Source: a virus. Taken from it: a DNA stretch of 64,000 nt. The position numbers were made by a program, and so were the translations under genes. Below, in pieces: positions 21,201 to 29,291 of this stretch (position 1 is its first letter; each line of letters opens with the position of its first letter). The stretch lies in IMG/VR virus record IMGVR_UViG_3300035670_000020, positions 1 through 64,000 of that record, one strand, 5' to 3'. Below the pieces are notes generated by a model. That model did not search any database, was not told where the DNA came from, and worked only from the letters and a program-made list of their open reading frames with translations.

Positions 21201-24200
21201 GACAAGTTGCCCAAGACAATGTAGCTATCGGTAAAATAGCTACTGAGGAAAAAACTTTTAGTAATTATTTTACAAGACCAAGCGATGCTGTAAGACAAGA
21301 AGCTCTAACAGGCTTTATATCTCAATCAAGAAATATAGCTACATCAAACGTTAAACTTGGACAAATACAAGCATCCAAATTAGCAACAACAGGCCAATTG
21401 GATAATGCAAGCTTTAGTCCTATTTTAGAGCAGTTTGCTACGCAAGATCAGAAAAACGAAGCGGCAGTTTCTGCATATGTAGCTAAGATGTCAGAAGCTG
21501 GAGCAAGCGAAGAACAAATAGGGAAAATACTAACAACAAATAGAACACTAGCTATTAAAAAAGGTCTAGAGTTTATCGCAGCAGAAGACGCCCTTATCAA
21601 AAAGAATGAACTTACAGTAAGGGGAATAAAAGAAGTAGAAAGAGCCACATTTAGATTATTAGATGTTTATAGAAAAGCAGGAGCCAACGCCCAAAGATAC
21701 GGAGACGAACTAGAAAATGTTACAAATCGTATTGCTGGATATATAGGAGATTTAACTGGTGCCGCGCAGCTACAAAACGTCAATAGAGAAAATGAACAGG
21801 TATTTGCTAATATATCAGCATATTCAAAAGATGAAATTCGCGCCGCAGCCGAGCAAGTTTCTGGGTTTTCTGGAAATACGCCAGAAACAAAAGAATTAGC
21901 TGGGCAAGCAATAGTTGCCAAAGTATTAACAGATGAATTACCTGGATTGATTTCTAGATCTGGTGGAGATAAAGGAGAAATAATTAAAGGACTAACAGCC
22001 GCTTTTGAGGCACAAGGAATTAAGGGTAGAGGAGTTAATGAAATATTAAGTCAAATTGAAAAAGTCATTGATGACAATAACGATAAAGGAACAGGCTCTG
22101 GATCTCTACTAGAAGATTTAGATAAGAGTGGGGTTTACACAAAAGCGTCCAAAACTGCCGAAGAAGCAGTTAAGACACTAGGAACCCTGCAAAAACAATA
22201 CAATGATACCTTGCAAAAACTTATTGATTTTTCAAACCAAAGAAACCAAATCATACTTAAACAGAACGGCCTATTACGCAAAGCAGAACAAACTAGACTT
22301 AAAGCAGAATTAGAACTAGCTGATGTTTTAGGTAAGAGTATATCATTAGATAAACTTAATAAGCCGTTCGAGACCGAAATAAAATCTCTAACTTCTAGTA
22401 TTGCTGGCGCTGGATTTTTAGATGGGGAAACATTAGATCCAACAAAAATTGGACAAGCTATACAAGGAGCTGCTTCTAGAAATAAGGATTTAGAGCAAGC
22501 TATTCTTAATGAAAAAGCACAGTTCAATAATGCTACTACAGAAGAACAAAAAAATCAAATTAATCAAAATATTAGAGGATTCCAAGAAGAACTAGCTAAG
22601 AATAAATTAGGGATTACAGAAGCAACAGAAGCTCTAGAAAAATTGGCTGACGACGGAACTCGTGCCGCTAATGCTTTAACTAAAATTCAAGAAAAGCAAC
22701 AAAGAGGTAAAGCTACTACAGATAAGATTTTTGAAGCTTTTACATTAGATCCACAACAAGTAATAGAGCGTAATTTTCAAGCCGGTATTTTAGGAAACAT
22801 ACTAAGTGGAGACAGAACAGCCCTAGCTACTTCACAAGGTCGTGGTGCTGCTGTTGCTGGATTAGAACAATTTAATGGAATATTACCAAAACAACTATAT
22901 AATGAATTAAGATCGCAGTTATTAGAAGCATTTTTAAGATCCACTGGGGGATTAACAGAAGCACAAATTCAACAACAGGTTGAGTCTGTGAAAAATGAGG
23001 GCATCGACCCAAATGATCCTTTAATTCAAGCTTATAAAGAAGCTTCTAGCAATTCTATTGATGCTATGAATGCTTTAAGGCTATCACAAGATGCAGCAAG
23101 AGAAGAACTTACTAAAGAAATGAGAAATTTGAGCATTAGCTTAAATGGAGTTGGAAATATATTTCAAGGAGCCTTAGGTAGTTCACGCGGACCTGCTCCA
23201 GACGAAAAGGCTAGTGGTGGTAGAATTAGATTATCTAAAGGAGGTAAAGCTGTTCCTGTTAGAGTTTCTAATGGAGAAGGTGTTTTTAACCGAGCAGAAG
23301 CTGCAAAAATAGGATATAGTAGACTTCAAAAAATGAACCATGCTGATAAAAATGGGCACCAGTATGATGGAGATATTAATCGGTTCAATGGTCCTGGTAC
23401 TGGAACTAGTGATAGCATATTTACACAATTAGAGGAAGGCAGTTATGTTATTAGAGCTAAGGCAATGGAGGCTATGCAGACAGCAGCTAATGGTGGTAAA
23501 ATTCAAAGATTAGGTGTCGGCGGAATTACAATTAATGGAAATTATTATCCGGCTAGCGATAAAGAAAACGAATGGAATCCAGAAAAAGAATTAGCAGAAA
23601 TAAATAGAAGAGCAGAAGAGCGACAAAAAGAAGCAACTAATAGAAAAGCCGATTACGATAAACAGATGGTTGAAAGATTTGGAACAAAAGAAGATCGTGA
23701 GGCCTCTAGAGTAGAAGCACAAAGAAAGAAAGCCGATGCACAAGCTAGATTAGATGAGGCAACAGCAAAAAGAGAGGCTTCTATTCAGGCTCTTTTAAAT
23801 CCTGTTCAGGTTTCTGAAACAAGAACACCAGAAGAAATACAAACAGTAATCAACAATAGAGCTAAACAAATTGAAGATAGATTAACACAAGAAAGAAAAG
23901 GTAGAAGCTTGGCCTTAAAGGGCTTAGATCCTAATTATGAACAGCTAAAAGCAGATAATGCGCCAGCAACAGCAATAGGTAAGCTTAGAATATCGGACAA
24001 TTTAAAAACTTTTGAATCACTAGTGAATGAAGGAGATGAATTAGCGATATACGCTAAGAAATTTGGTCTAGAATCAGCTTTTAGAAAAGAAATAGAAAAT
24101 AGATATAAATATTCTAATAATTTGCCTAGTCGTAGAACTAGATCTATAATACGAGATAAAGACGGAAAAAATCCAGAGTATGTGACCTCTGATAAAACTG

Positions 24201-27200
24201 AGATACGAAATATTTTAAGAAAATTATTTAATGAAAGAATGCGAGCAGAACGAGAAGCTGATCGTAAAGTTCAAGAAGCTAATCCTAATTTAAACAAAAA
24301 TAATTTCTTAGTTGGTCTTAAAGCTGCTGGCGAAAATTTAGCTAACAATCCAGTAGCAGGAGCACTAAATAGAGGATATAGAGGAACTATTGGGGCGGGC
24401 TTAAATGCTATAGGGGGCGGACTTGGAACTCTTGTTGGTTTAGGAGCCAAAGGATTAGGATTTAATGATTTTGGAAACGATCTAGTTGAAAGAAGTGGCA
24501 ACTTAATAGGTGCAGCGGGAAGAGATGTTATAGACATTTTTAATGCAGATAGACATCAAGCCCAAGGAAGAAATCTTTTAAATCTTTTACAGGGTAATTT
24601 TAATTTTGAAGAACAAACCAAAACATTTACTGATCAACAACTAGAAAAAAATGTACAAGATTCTGGAAGTTTGGCCCCATTTACCCAGGCCGCACAATTA
24701 ACATCTGATATTGCCGGAGGATCATTGTTTGATTCTGGTAATGTGGTTAAAAAATTGGCAACTAGATCCGTATCTAATCTTGGTGAGATTGCTACTAATG
24801 TTGGTAAAAGAATAGCAAGAAATCCATATGTATCTAGAGGAGTACAAAACGCATATAATATATCTGCTAAATATACAGATTTTGTCTCTGGTTTGGGGCC
24901 AAATTTAATTAATAGCGGGAAAAGAAGTATAGCTAATTTTCCTAATGTAATAGGTAAAATAGGTACTTTTACTAAAGATATTGTTGGAGATATCCAACCA
25001 TTAGATTATTTAAGATATATACAAAATAGTATTTCTAATAAAAGTAAAAATATAACAGACACAATCTATAATAAAGTTCCACAATTTGTTAAACAGTTTA
25101 TAGAAGACCAAAAAAATAAAATAAATTTTACTAGACAAAATTTTAAACTACCAAAATTACCACAAAAAAATACGGTATCAAAATCTTTAACTTTTAAAGA
25201 AGTTACTGCTAGTGGATTTGCTAACTCTGGTGATGCGTTTGAAGCTAGTAATAGATTAAGAGAAGCTCAGTTAAAAGCCAGAGATATTATAGCCGAATAT
25301 GCAAGTTCTCCAGAAAAAGCTAGAGAGCTTTTATCTAAAAATAATTTATTTGACGTTGACGTTTTAGAACTAGATCCATCTTTAAGTCAGAAAGTTAATG
25401 CTCTTTCAGGAAAAACTGGTGGGATTGGAGCACAATATTCTCCAATCAATAAAGCTGTTACTATACCTAAAAAAGATTCAGGAATGGGATTACTGATTCA
25501 TGAAATATTACACGCTTTTCAACATAATGTCGGAATAGCGTCTAACGCAAAAGATCCTTTTAGATTTTTACAAGCTAAATCTTTAAGCGGAACAAAAGCG
25601 TTAAGAAAACAAATGGAAGATTTTTTGCAACCAGGAGGAGCATATGAAAAATTAGTTTCTGATTTACGCGGAAATGCTAATGGTGCTGGGTTTTATGATA
25701 GTAAGAAAATTTTAGATCAAGGAAATTTTGAGTTACTTACTAATTTGGGTCAAGCTGCTGATACTGACGCTTTTAAGAATAATCAAGCAGCACAAGACAT
25801 GTTAAAAGCTATTATAAAACATATGGGATTCAAGAATGGAGGTCCAGTATACGCTAACTCAGGCGGATTAATGAGCAAATTCTTTAAGCCAAAGGGGGCA
25901 GACAAGATTCCAGCTATGCTTTCTGAGGGAGAGTATGTTATTAATCCAAAAGCTACTAAAGAAAATTTTAGGTTATTAGAGGCTATAAATAATAATAAAG
26001 TAGGTTCCTATAATAAGGGAGGATTAATTGAAGAGCTTGAAAATCAAGGAAGAGAATACGTAGACAGAGAAATTGATGCTGACGATAGATATCAAATCGC
26101 ATCTAATTTTCATATATTTCAAAGAGAAGGAACAACAAAAGATAATTTACTACAGCTCGCCGCACGCGCTGCTTCAAATAGAAGAGACAAAACCAACGAA
26201 GCGCTTAATAATCCACGAGGTATTCCTTGGGAAGAGTTATCAGACAAAGAAAGAGACGAATTAATAAAACCAGAATTAGATCGTCTTAATTCAATTGCAA
26301 ACGAATATCAACAAAATCCAGAAGAATTCAAAAAGAATAATACGTTTCAAAATTTTTCAGACGCTCTAGATACAAGAATTAATCATGGTGAGTTAGTCAG
26401 ACTCGCCAAAGAAAAAGGAACAGATAATTTAGAAGAGACTGCTGGTCAAGCTGGCAAAATGGGTGTTGCTGGATTTGGGCTGGAAAAGGGCTATAAAAAA
26501 ACAAAAGAGCGTGGAACATTTGATAGACCAAGATTACCTACTAGACAAAAACAAGAAGAGTCGGCACCACAGACTACTTTACAATCCTCATCCGTACAAA
26601 ATAGTCAACCTTTACCAAAAGTTAAGCCTAAGTCTATGTCTGAATTTTTTGGAGTAAAAAATATTACTCCAGAAAAAATGCCGTCATACAAAGAAAGAAA
26701 AGCACAACAAGCAACTAATACTAAACAAAATATTCATAGTCAAGCAGCGAAAAATCCAAAAAGTTTAGCTGGATCTAGATCAAATCTAATTAAAAAAGCC
26801 GAAGCAGAAAAACAAGCACGAAAAGATAGGGCGGCAGAAAGAATTCGAGAAAAAGTAAAATTAGGTACAGCAACAGCAAATCAACAAGAAATATTAAGTA
26901 CGTATGATAATCAACAAAAATATGGATCTCCTGAAGCTCAAGCTCAATTAGCTCAAGGAATACAATCAATTCAAAATACAGGATCTTTTATTGGCGGCAT
27001 GGCCTCTAATTTATATTCTGGAGCAAGTAATGCTGTTGCGTCTGCTGGATCTATGTTTGGACAAAATAAACCAGCGACACAAAGAGGTCTTCAGACTCCT
27101 ACATCTCCAATACCAATAGCTTCAGCTACTAAATCCTCTACATCAACAACATTAGCTAATTCTACTCCGATTCCTGCTTCTGGTACTGTATCTCCAGACG

Positions 27201-27577
27201 CATCAACCGCTAGTGCCAGTGCTTCCTCAATAGATATTTCTGGTTTAACTAGTGCTTTTGATATATTTGGTAAACATGTTGCTACTTTTGGAGAACATGT
27301 TAATACTTTTGGAACACATACTACTGCGTTTGGTGGATATGTTGATAAACTTCAGACAGCTATTACCGATGCTAAAATTGAGCTTGTAGGAAATTATAAG
27401 GTTGACGTTAATATAACTGGAGCAGAAAGTATTGGAAAACTAGAAGAAAAAATGAAGGAGTGGGCTACAGAAATTGTAACTTCAAAAGTCAATGAGTTAC
27501 AATCAAAAGTATCTGATGCAACACGCGGAGCGGTAAAGCCTCCAGCCACACAAGGAAAAACTAATAAAGAAAGATAA
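12269..27577 (+). CDS. giant tail tape measure protein with embedded enzyme-like domains
   Basis: 5102 aa. Residues ~120-450 match the TP901-type tape measure core ('FIDFDKQMVKLEQITGNT'). Hydrophobic segments lie near 465-505 and, Gly-rich, near 2885-2935. Embedded modules: possible PD-DxK-like segment (~727-745); P-loop GSAGSGKSS (958-966); HIGH-type nucleotidyltransferase (GSFGPFTAGH 1118-1127; GISGSQVR 1261-1268); HAD phosphatase (DFDKT 1685-1689, TARPH, DD 1805-1806); GNAT-like GYGP (2402-2405); zincin HEILH (4411-4415). Modules of the type 'RVSNGEG', 'GTGTSDSI' and '[SG]xVIRxKAMxAM' recur near 2520 and 3665, with related 'EGEYVIN' motifs near 600 and 4550. The C-terminus has four FG-x-H/Y heptads. 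At ~0.15 nm per helical residue the tail could approach 700 nm if all were extended. Ribosome site AAGGA. The enzymatic roles are inferred from motifs only. Confidence 0.88.
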   Translation: MASKFNLTAELNLRGPANLRTVVADIRRQLSGVKVDVGVNVAKNAGRNIDNITNRLNQLNASLVQARTSTDQLNASFGQLAAIARSIDTVNVKASQSTKQHADSINQTAKAAAVASSRVEEFGKQSALAIKRFAAFSLPTVTFFALGRAVQSGIESFIDFDKQMVKLEQITGNTRTQLKSLSGEITRLSTTMGVSSSELAKVAETLAQAGLSAKDTTTALQALAKTDLAPSFDNLTQTTEGAIAAMRQFGLEAKDLERALGSINAVSAAFAVESGDIIAAIQRTGGVFASTSKGVSEGTDALNEFVAVFTSVRATTRESAETIATGLRTIFTRIQRAGTINQLKDYGIQLQDLEGKFVGPYEAVKRLSEGLKSLDPRDIRFSSIIEELGGFRQIGKVLPLIQQFATAQEALKVAQRGQGSLTDAQIKAQQSLSNQFSKVRENFLALMRDIGNSTAFQGLAKIVLVLSNSLIGLVGAFKPVLPILAVIGAIKGISAIGSFSKGFFGSKKQAKPSLFAGAAGEDPKEKATRERNEATARAAEALRINTDALNKLTGAITALDATIQSRPTSTFSKGGKVLGFNTGGIVPGNGGGDRVPALLEGGEVVINRRAAQRHGKHNINKLNRYAYGGLVDANIVNSNDQYIGLKKNDGTAKEDTFDIKTKRQYITLKNVDRYAGKAIADGEVVNFDAQGYKQRAKTPGWKQFEQIIEQLGYKDLNKSTKRNNYPIDFTKGGEWYDAKNVSSPVPDRELARKALHHILTETYKNYDYLTPHKKIKTRDENSLLKYTNKPITVGGDEIEATRTITQLIPRYEVDNNQKNIDKIQGAITGTSKQKGTLSRNANKALQQDLQDLQTDNTVGTLGARKILSASNRLSSNFTLGGLVQSFAEGGRIGYIDSDVIKEQLAGPKEKSIVDAMASLGLGKNKKKVNTYVAKLIDLAKSSRGAEEASVKKLSVLFGSAGSGKSSILTGAAGIPGRSPFTGSKPILTPKDIDDVEEVVIATSTVTPDKIKRFISDADEVYAISATTQAEQERIKQNRKSRDETGLGSYGRKAGATKTAKIDTVFEEALLLELQQQNQARGKSQKLSIFGRSDSDEFREKTGTELPSFRREKISIARGSFGPFTAGHEYLQQFAQEEYGIPPQAFAYLVAPDEGIDIGREITNHDIRTAILDQSIREAVVQLTSRKGKSYNVGATGRGDRSIPQGIEITKSGAAQRSVLLPGAGSINIVSKADASAKKLAKLEKASQEAGYKLVDIPRFEGISGSQVREAIETGDLTTLQYALNPTSYAIMKKNLQNIQNRIRAVPELITKNRATLTSELDPIDEKIRELGPDPANFKEVNELKNQRYDIISSYSYSLHKSLQELASQDPVNFAIDTNISDEELSSARLDIANRAPLKQRSIEEAVLATQPRVLAESVPAFANKKKKTSTGRGRQYNIEREPTLNELQDSSGPFSELAQLTVKDPQEVQAKIKDWQEFVKKTIRDAGLDEYGGFKALDGNSGPATIASIFDQKAGKAKPITKKVPILDPNGNPTGKYRDTGEIIGYQKSKSKKGRTKEDQAVIDAVIKTAREAREKLVDKYKEGKRESYSFIKPVDATETLDFKKQGLLFAGVGINGEPYSPKRLSLGSGLDVLVGGYILNDKDTRKEIEQYSENTIRAEKTAAEKGQAGVAASYLKRGKKLALDFDKTLVTGADLHGDDLDAFADIDKVKASLENPQTKLTILGEKLRRVLASQKAQATKTDLLSRMRVVTARPHHTVGILGNWLAQQGIPITDIKGVGGKGLSDQQVAEAKAALLDLESLFIDDNETNVRVAKEQGFNAIRYGAAEFDESGERLHRGQDVIEGLFLQNIIKRFSGRQAVGGINNTSMDFPTGLGLAAELFPGLDPDIPTDAKRTLRGASDLKSNITNYLKKEGRFNTKSVGAAQGQLEPVGFAGGGIVQRFSKAGQVDYDPKTKRVMNILGKIKSPTGTIDPSKLSEAELGILSSLGGTSQIGSRLFEAPGVGEMNKFVRENEADRGRYAAEIKTKNAPVRESRAAEQRARRARKSEIREMSETRLAQMNLFGGMTELDPEIIEGIDKPNPEDIFGALREAFAETTDRGKALAEEGGGFLSKFREGIKKKKFISATEFVGSLPNAEEQIKSARRELQSQSASTKDSKIQKSLADQLGKSSIGLEELAAYRGGALPANASRATKFAWTMSQMVEGANELAKGGIVGFANGGNADYYSLEKNSGFKSGEFDELVRFAKTNGFTLPEFQKYLTKRLAEKKTNSQLMMDPLQLAQALISHTPTPTDAQRKLADSLKGGPIDAQYNPKYDRVVKGFASGGLAEHTDSMAGLMRDLYGNRSSETPTKKQKNFGQIALRTGNRIQANYFDGPDRTGYVIADKMGDIFAVQSSSATSGYGPKLYDIVMEAATEQGSMLTSDRKSVSKEAKAVWDYYFNKRSDVKKIPLDPIDWVSNNRLLDEKLYGPPDTWPPYNDPAWVLQTGYQKNPSDINNPDLVQRLAIGGSASFASGGIVPARVSNGEGFVPPAQAKSIGYGTLSKMNQADRIGGFASGGSISRFSGPGSGTSDSIGPVGLPVGSFVIRKKAMDAMGYAKGGVVGLAAGGVLDKERLDYLDYLAKERGQTVAQYQRAEAGNVVKRANEIQSESKQAKRNLTLLGTSQRKNLGGVNVAATIKAGTTDANFAKVNAAVEAFTNQIQKADPTLSYDKARAAAIGMADALARGETSADSVAVANKTLKGKLDITVTSTEALIKAADDAGVALEDLGAEVTTDATGKIVGIKNKGSALTDQEFLQSRAGQRFGALGNILPARALQGFAESGFGKVLGSGADFIEGKSGGRFGNLSRGFAALGGFQGIGTGLAGASEGIKSLLPVGVTDDPGIAGTFGGLTGAGTGAAVGAQLGSFAGPIGTLIGGIGGAIVGGIKGYFEASNQAVLKGAFDKLSSSTSKLDDAFKRLDNEFTKDNFSETTKTLRQVAQDNVAIGKIATEEKTFSNYFTRPSDAVRQEALTGFISQSRNIATSNVKLGQIQASKLATTGQLDNASFSPILEQFATQDQKNEAAVSAYVAKMSEAGASEEQIGKILTTNRTLAIKKGLEFIAAEDALIKKNELTVRGIKEVERATFRLLDVYRKAGANAQRYGDELENVTNRIAGYIGDLTGAAQLQNVNRENEQVFANISAYSKDEIRAAAEQVSGFSGNTPETKELAGQAIVAKVLTDELPGLISRSGGDKGEIIKGLTAAFEAQGIKGRGVNEILSQIEKVIDDNNDKGTGSGSLLEDLDKSGVYTKASKTAEEAVKTLGTLQKQYNDTLQKLIDFSNQRNQIILKQNGLLRKAEQTRLKAELELADVLGKSISLDKLNKPFETEIKSLTSSIAGAGFLDGETLDPTKIGQAIQGAASRNKDLEQAILNEKAQFNNATTEEQKNQINQNIRGFQEELAKNKLGITEATEALEKLADDGTRAANALTKIQEKQQRGKATTDKIFEAFTLDPQQVIERNFQAGILGNILSGDRTALATSQGRGAAVAGLEQFNGILPKQLYNELRSQLLEAFLRSTGGLTEAQIQQQVESVKNEGIDPNDPLIQAYKEASSNSIDAMNALRLSQDAAREELTKEMRNLSISLNGVGNIFQGALGSSRGPAPDEKASGGRIRLSKGGKAVPVRVSNGEGVFNRAEAAKIGYSRLQKMNHADKNGHQYDGDINRFNGPGTGTSDSIFTQLEEGSYVIRAKAMEAMQTAANGGKIQRLGVGGITINGNYYPASDKENEWNPEKELAEINRRAEERQKEATNRKADYDKQMVERFGTKEDREASRVEAQRKKADAQARLDEATAKREASIQALLNPVQVSETRTPEEIQTVINNRAKQIEDRLTQERKGRSLALKGLDPNYEQLKADNAPATAIGKLRISDNLKTFESLVNEGDELAIYAKKFGLESAFRKEIENRYKYSNNLPSRRTRSIIRDKDGKNPEYVTSDKTEIRNILRKLFNERMRAEREADRKVQEANPNLNKNNFLVGLKAAGENLANNPVAGALNRGYRGTIGAGLNAIGGGLGTLVGLGAKGLGFNDFGNDLVERSGNLIGAAGRDVIDIFNADRHQAQGRNLLNLLQGNFNFEEQTKTFTDQQLEKNVQDSGSLAPFTQAAQLTSDIAGGSLFDSGNVVKKLATRSVSNLGEIATNVGKRIARNPYVSRGVQNAYNISAKYTDFVSGLGPNLINSGKRSIANFPNVIGKIGTFTKDIVGDIQPLDYLRYIQNSISNKSKNITDTIYNKVPQFVKQFIEDQKNKINFTRQNFKLPKLPQKNTVSKSLTFKEVTASGFANSGDAFEASNRLREAQLKARDIIAEYASSPEKARELLSKNNLFDVDVLELDPSLSQKVNALSGKTGGIGAQYSPINKAVTIPKKDSGMGLLIHEILHAFQHNVGIASNAKDPFRFLQAKSLSGTKALRKQMEDFLQPGGAYEKLVSDLRGNANGAGFYDSKKILDQGNFELLTNLGQAADTDAFKNNQAAQDMLKAIIKHMGFKNGGPVYANSGGLMSKFFKPKGADKIPAMLSEGEYVINPKATKENFRLLEAINNNKVGSYNKGGLIEELENQGREYVDREIDADDRYQIASNFHIFQREGTTKDNLLQLAARAASNRRDKTNEALNNPRGIPWEELSDKERDELIKPELDRLNSIANEYQQNPEEFKKNNTFQNFSDALDTRINHGELVRLAKEKGTDNLEETAGQAGKMGVAGFGLEKGYKKTKERGTFDRPRLPTRQKQEESAPQTTLQSSSVQNSQPLPKVKPKSMSEFFGVKNITPEKMPSYKERKAQQATNTKQNIHSQAAKNPKSLAGSRSNLIKKAEAEKQARKDRAAERIREKVKLGTATANQQEILSTYDNQQKYGSPEAQAQLAQGIQSIQNTGSFIGGMASNLYSGASNAVASAGSMFGQNKPATQRGLQTPTSPIPIASATKSSTSTTLANSTPIPASGTVSPDASTASASASSIDISGLTSAFDIFGKHVATFGEHVNTFGTHTTAFGGYVDKLQTAITDAKIELVGNYKVDVNITGAESIGKLEEKMKEWATEIVTSKVNELQSKVSDATRGAVKPPATQGKTNKER

Positions 27578-27579
27578 TT

Positions 27580-29277
27580 ATGACCTATAATCCAAAAGTC
27601 AAGTTATATTATTACAATGGAACTGATACAGCAGACGAAACAAATCGTCTTGTGCCAGCGCCCTTAATATCTATTGCTCCAGAATATTATTATGCTAACG
27701 ATACTGTAATTGGTTATACTAATCAAATTACCCTAAAGGGATATGTTACATCACTAGATTTGCGAGATACACCAACTTCTAATCCTGGTTTTAGTGGTGT
27801 TTTAGAATCTATTAAAACAACAAAGAATATCTTGAATAGAAATGGTGGAACTCTTGAGGTCGTTGATGCGGAAGGAACCCTATTAAAAGCCACGGGCGGA
27901 ATCATTCGTGAACTAAACTTTGATCAAGGAAGCAATAACTGGAATAATTACGGCGAATATTCTGCATCGATAGAATTTAATGAAGTGCAATATGGAGATT
28001 GTTTGGGCGAGGGTTCGATAATTTCTTGTTCGGGAATTCCAGAAGGATATACCGATTCTCCACTTCTTCTAGATATGAAACAATATCGCGTTAAATCGAT
28101 GAATGATAACTGGACTTTTAATGTTAATGAGGATGCCTATAATACTTATGATGGAATTAAAAATGAATTTATACAGATAACATATACAGTTTCAGCACAA
28201 GGAAAACACTATTGGAATGGTGAAAATCTGATTCCAGCATGGGAACAAGCTAAAAACTTTTGTCAGTACAGAGTACATCAACAAGTAACTAGATTAATAG
28301 GAGGTATACTAAAAAGAACAGCGGATACTGCTTGTGGTACTGGTGGTACTTTATCTACAATTTTTGGAGCTGGTCCAGATGGTTTATTAGATGGGCTAGA
28401 TAACGCAGACTATAACATATATAATGAGACTATAACGTGTAATACATCTGAAAAAGAAGGAAATTTTGAAGCAACATATAGCGCAATTTTAAAAAGGGAT
28501 TATTCTTTTTCTTTTAATAATCCGGATACTATTCACACTTTTACTGTTAATAAAACTGTAGTTAATGACGGAAAACAAAAAAACACACAAATTGGAGTAG
28601 AGGGTAATATTAGAGGTTTAATACCAGGAGGATTAATACAACAATCAGGAATAGTAAGTTTTCCTAATACTGGTACTATCTTAGTAACTGGTTCACCCTC
28701 CACAAATCGCTATGACAATGCTTCTACAGGATATGATTTAATAGGAACAAGACGTTCCTTAAATGATGATTTTTTGGCTTATTTGGGCGTTAATAATGCT
28801 TCTTTGGGGGTTTCTGGTGTGTGTATTGATCCTAGTGGAATACCAGAACCTATTAGTCATAATTTAGTTCATAATTATGTAGAAGGTAGTATTAATTATA
28901 GTAGTTCATATGACACAATTAGCGCTGGTAGAAAAGCTAAGCCTTATCAAAATCTAACAATTAATGTACAAGAAAAAACACCAATTATAGCAGAATTTAT
29001 TGTTCCTGGCAAAAGTGGTGGACCAGTTATTCAAAATTTGAATTGTTATAATCCAAAACGTGTAACGATAAATATGGATGGATTATTACCGGCTTCAGGA
29101 TGTTGTGATTCTCCTGCGGATTTAGTGAATGCTGCTTGTGCTCAATTAATTGCTTTTAGTGGTATACCAGATATTACTTTACCTAATTCAAAATTAACAG
29201 AAAATAAATACACAAAAGGAACGGATGGATCATTCAGTATTACAAAATCCTTTGTAATATATGATACTGGTCCTTAA
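27580..29277 (+). CDS. tail protein, paralogue A (distal tail-like)
   Basis: 565 aa. Clearly paralogous to the next gene. Both share 'NDTVIGY', an arrangement like 'ILNRNGG-L-V-D-...-L-AKGG-', the 'SNNW....Y...IEFNE' segment, 'WTFNVNEDAYN', 'YNIYNETITCN', 'PAWEQAKNF' and 'IIAEFIVPG'. Beta-rich and likely ring-forming. Position right after the tape measure suggests a distal tail or baseplate ring protein. Only 2 bp separate it from the tape measure stop. Confidence 0.6.
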   Translation: MTYNPKVKLYYYNGTDTADETNRLVPAPLISIAPEYYYANDTVIGYTNQITLKGYVTSLDLRDTPTSNPGFSGVLESIKTTKNILNRNGGTLEVVDAEGTLLKATGGIIRELNFDQGSNNWNNYGEYSASIEFNEVQYGDCLGEGSIISCSGIPEGYTDSPLLLDMKQYRVKSMNDNWTFNVNEDAYNTYDGIKNEFIQITYTVSAQGKHYWNGENLIPAWEQAKNFCQYRVHQQVTRLIGGILKRTADTACGTGGTLSTIFGAGPDGLLDGLDNADYNIYNETITCNTSEKEGNFEATYSAILKRDYSFSFNNPDTIHTFTVNKTVVNDGKQKNTQIGVEGNIRGLIPGGLIQQSGIVSFPNTGTILVTGSPSTNRYDNASTGYDLIGTRRSLNDDFLAYLGVNNASLGVSGVCIDPSGIPEPISHNLVHNYVEGSINYSSSYDTISAGRKAKPYQNLTINVQEKTPIIAEFIVPGKSGGPVIQNLNCYNPKRVTINMDGLLPASGCCDSPADLVNAACAQLIAFSGIPDITLPNSKLTENKYTKGTDGSFSITKSFVIYDTGP

Positions 29278-29291
29278 ATTAGGAGCTTAAA

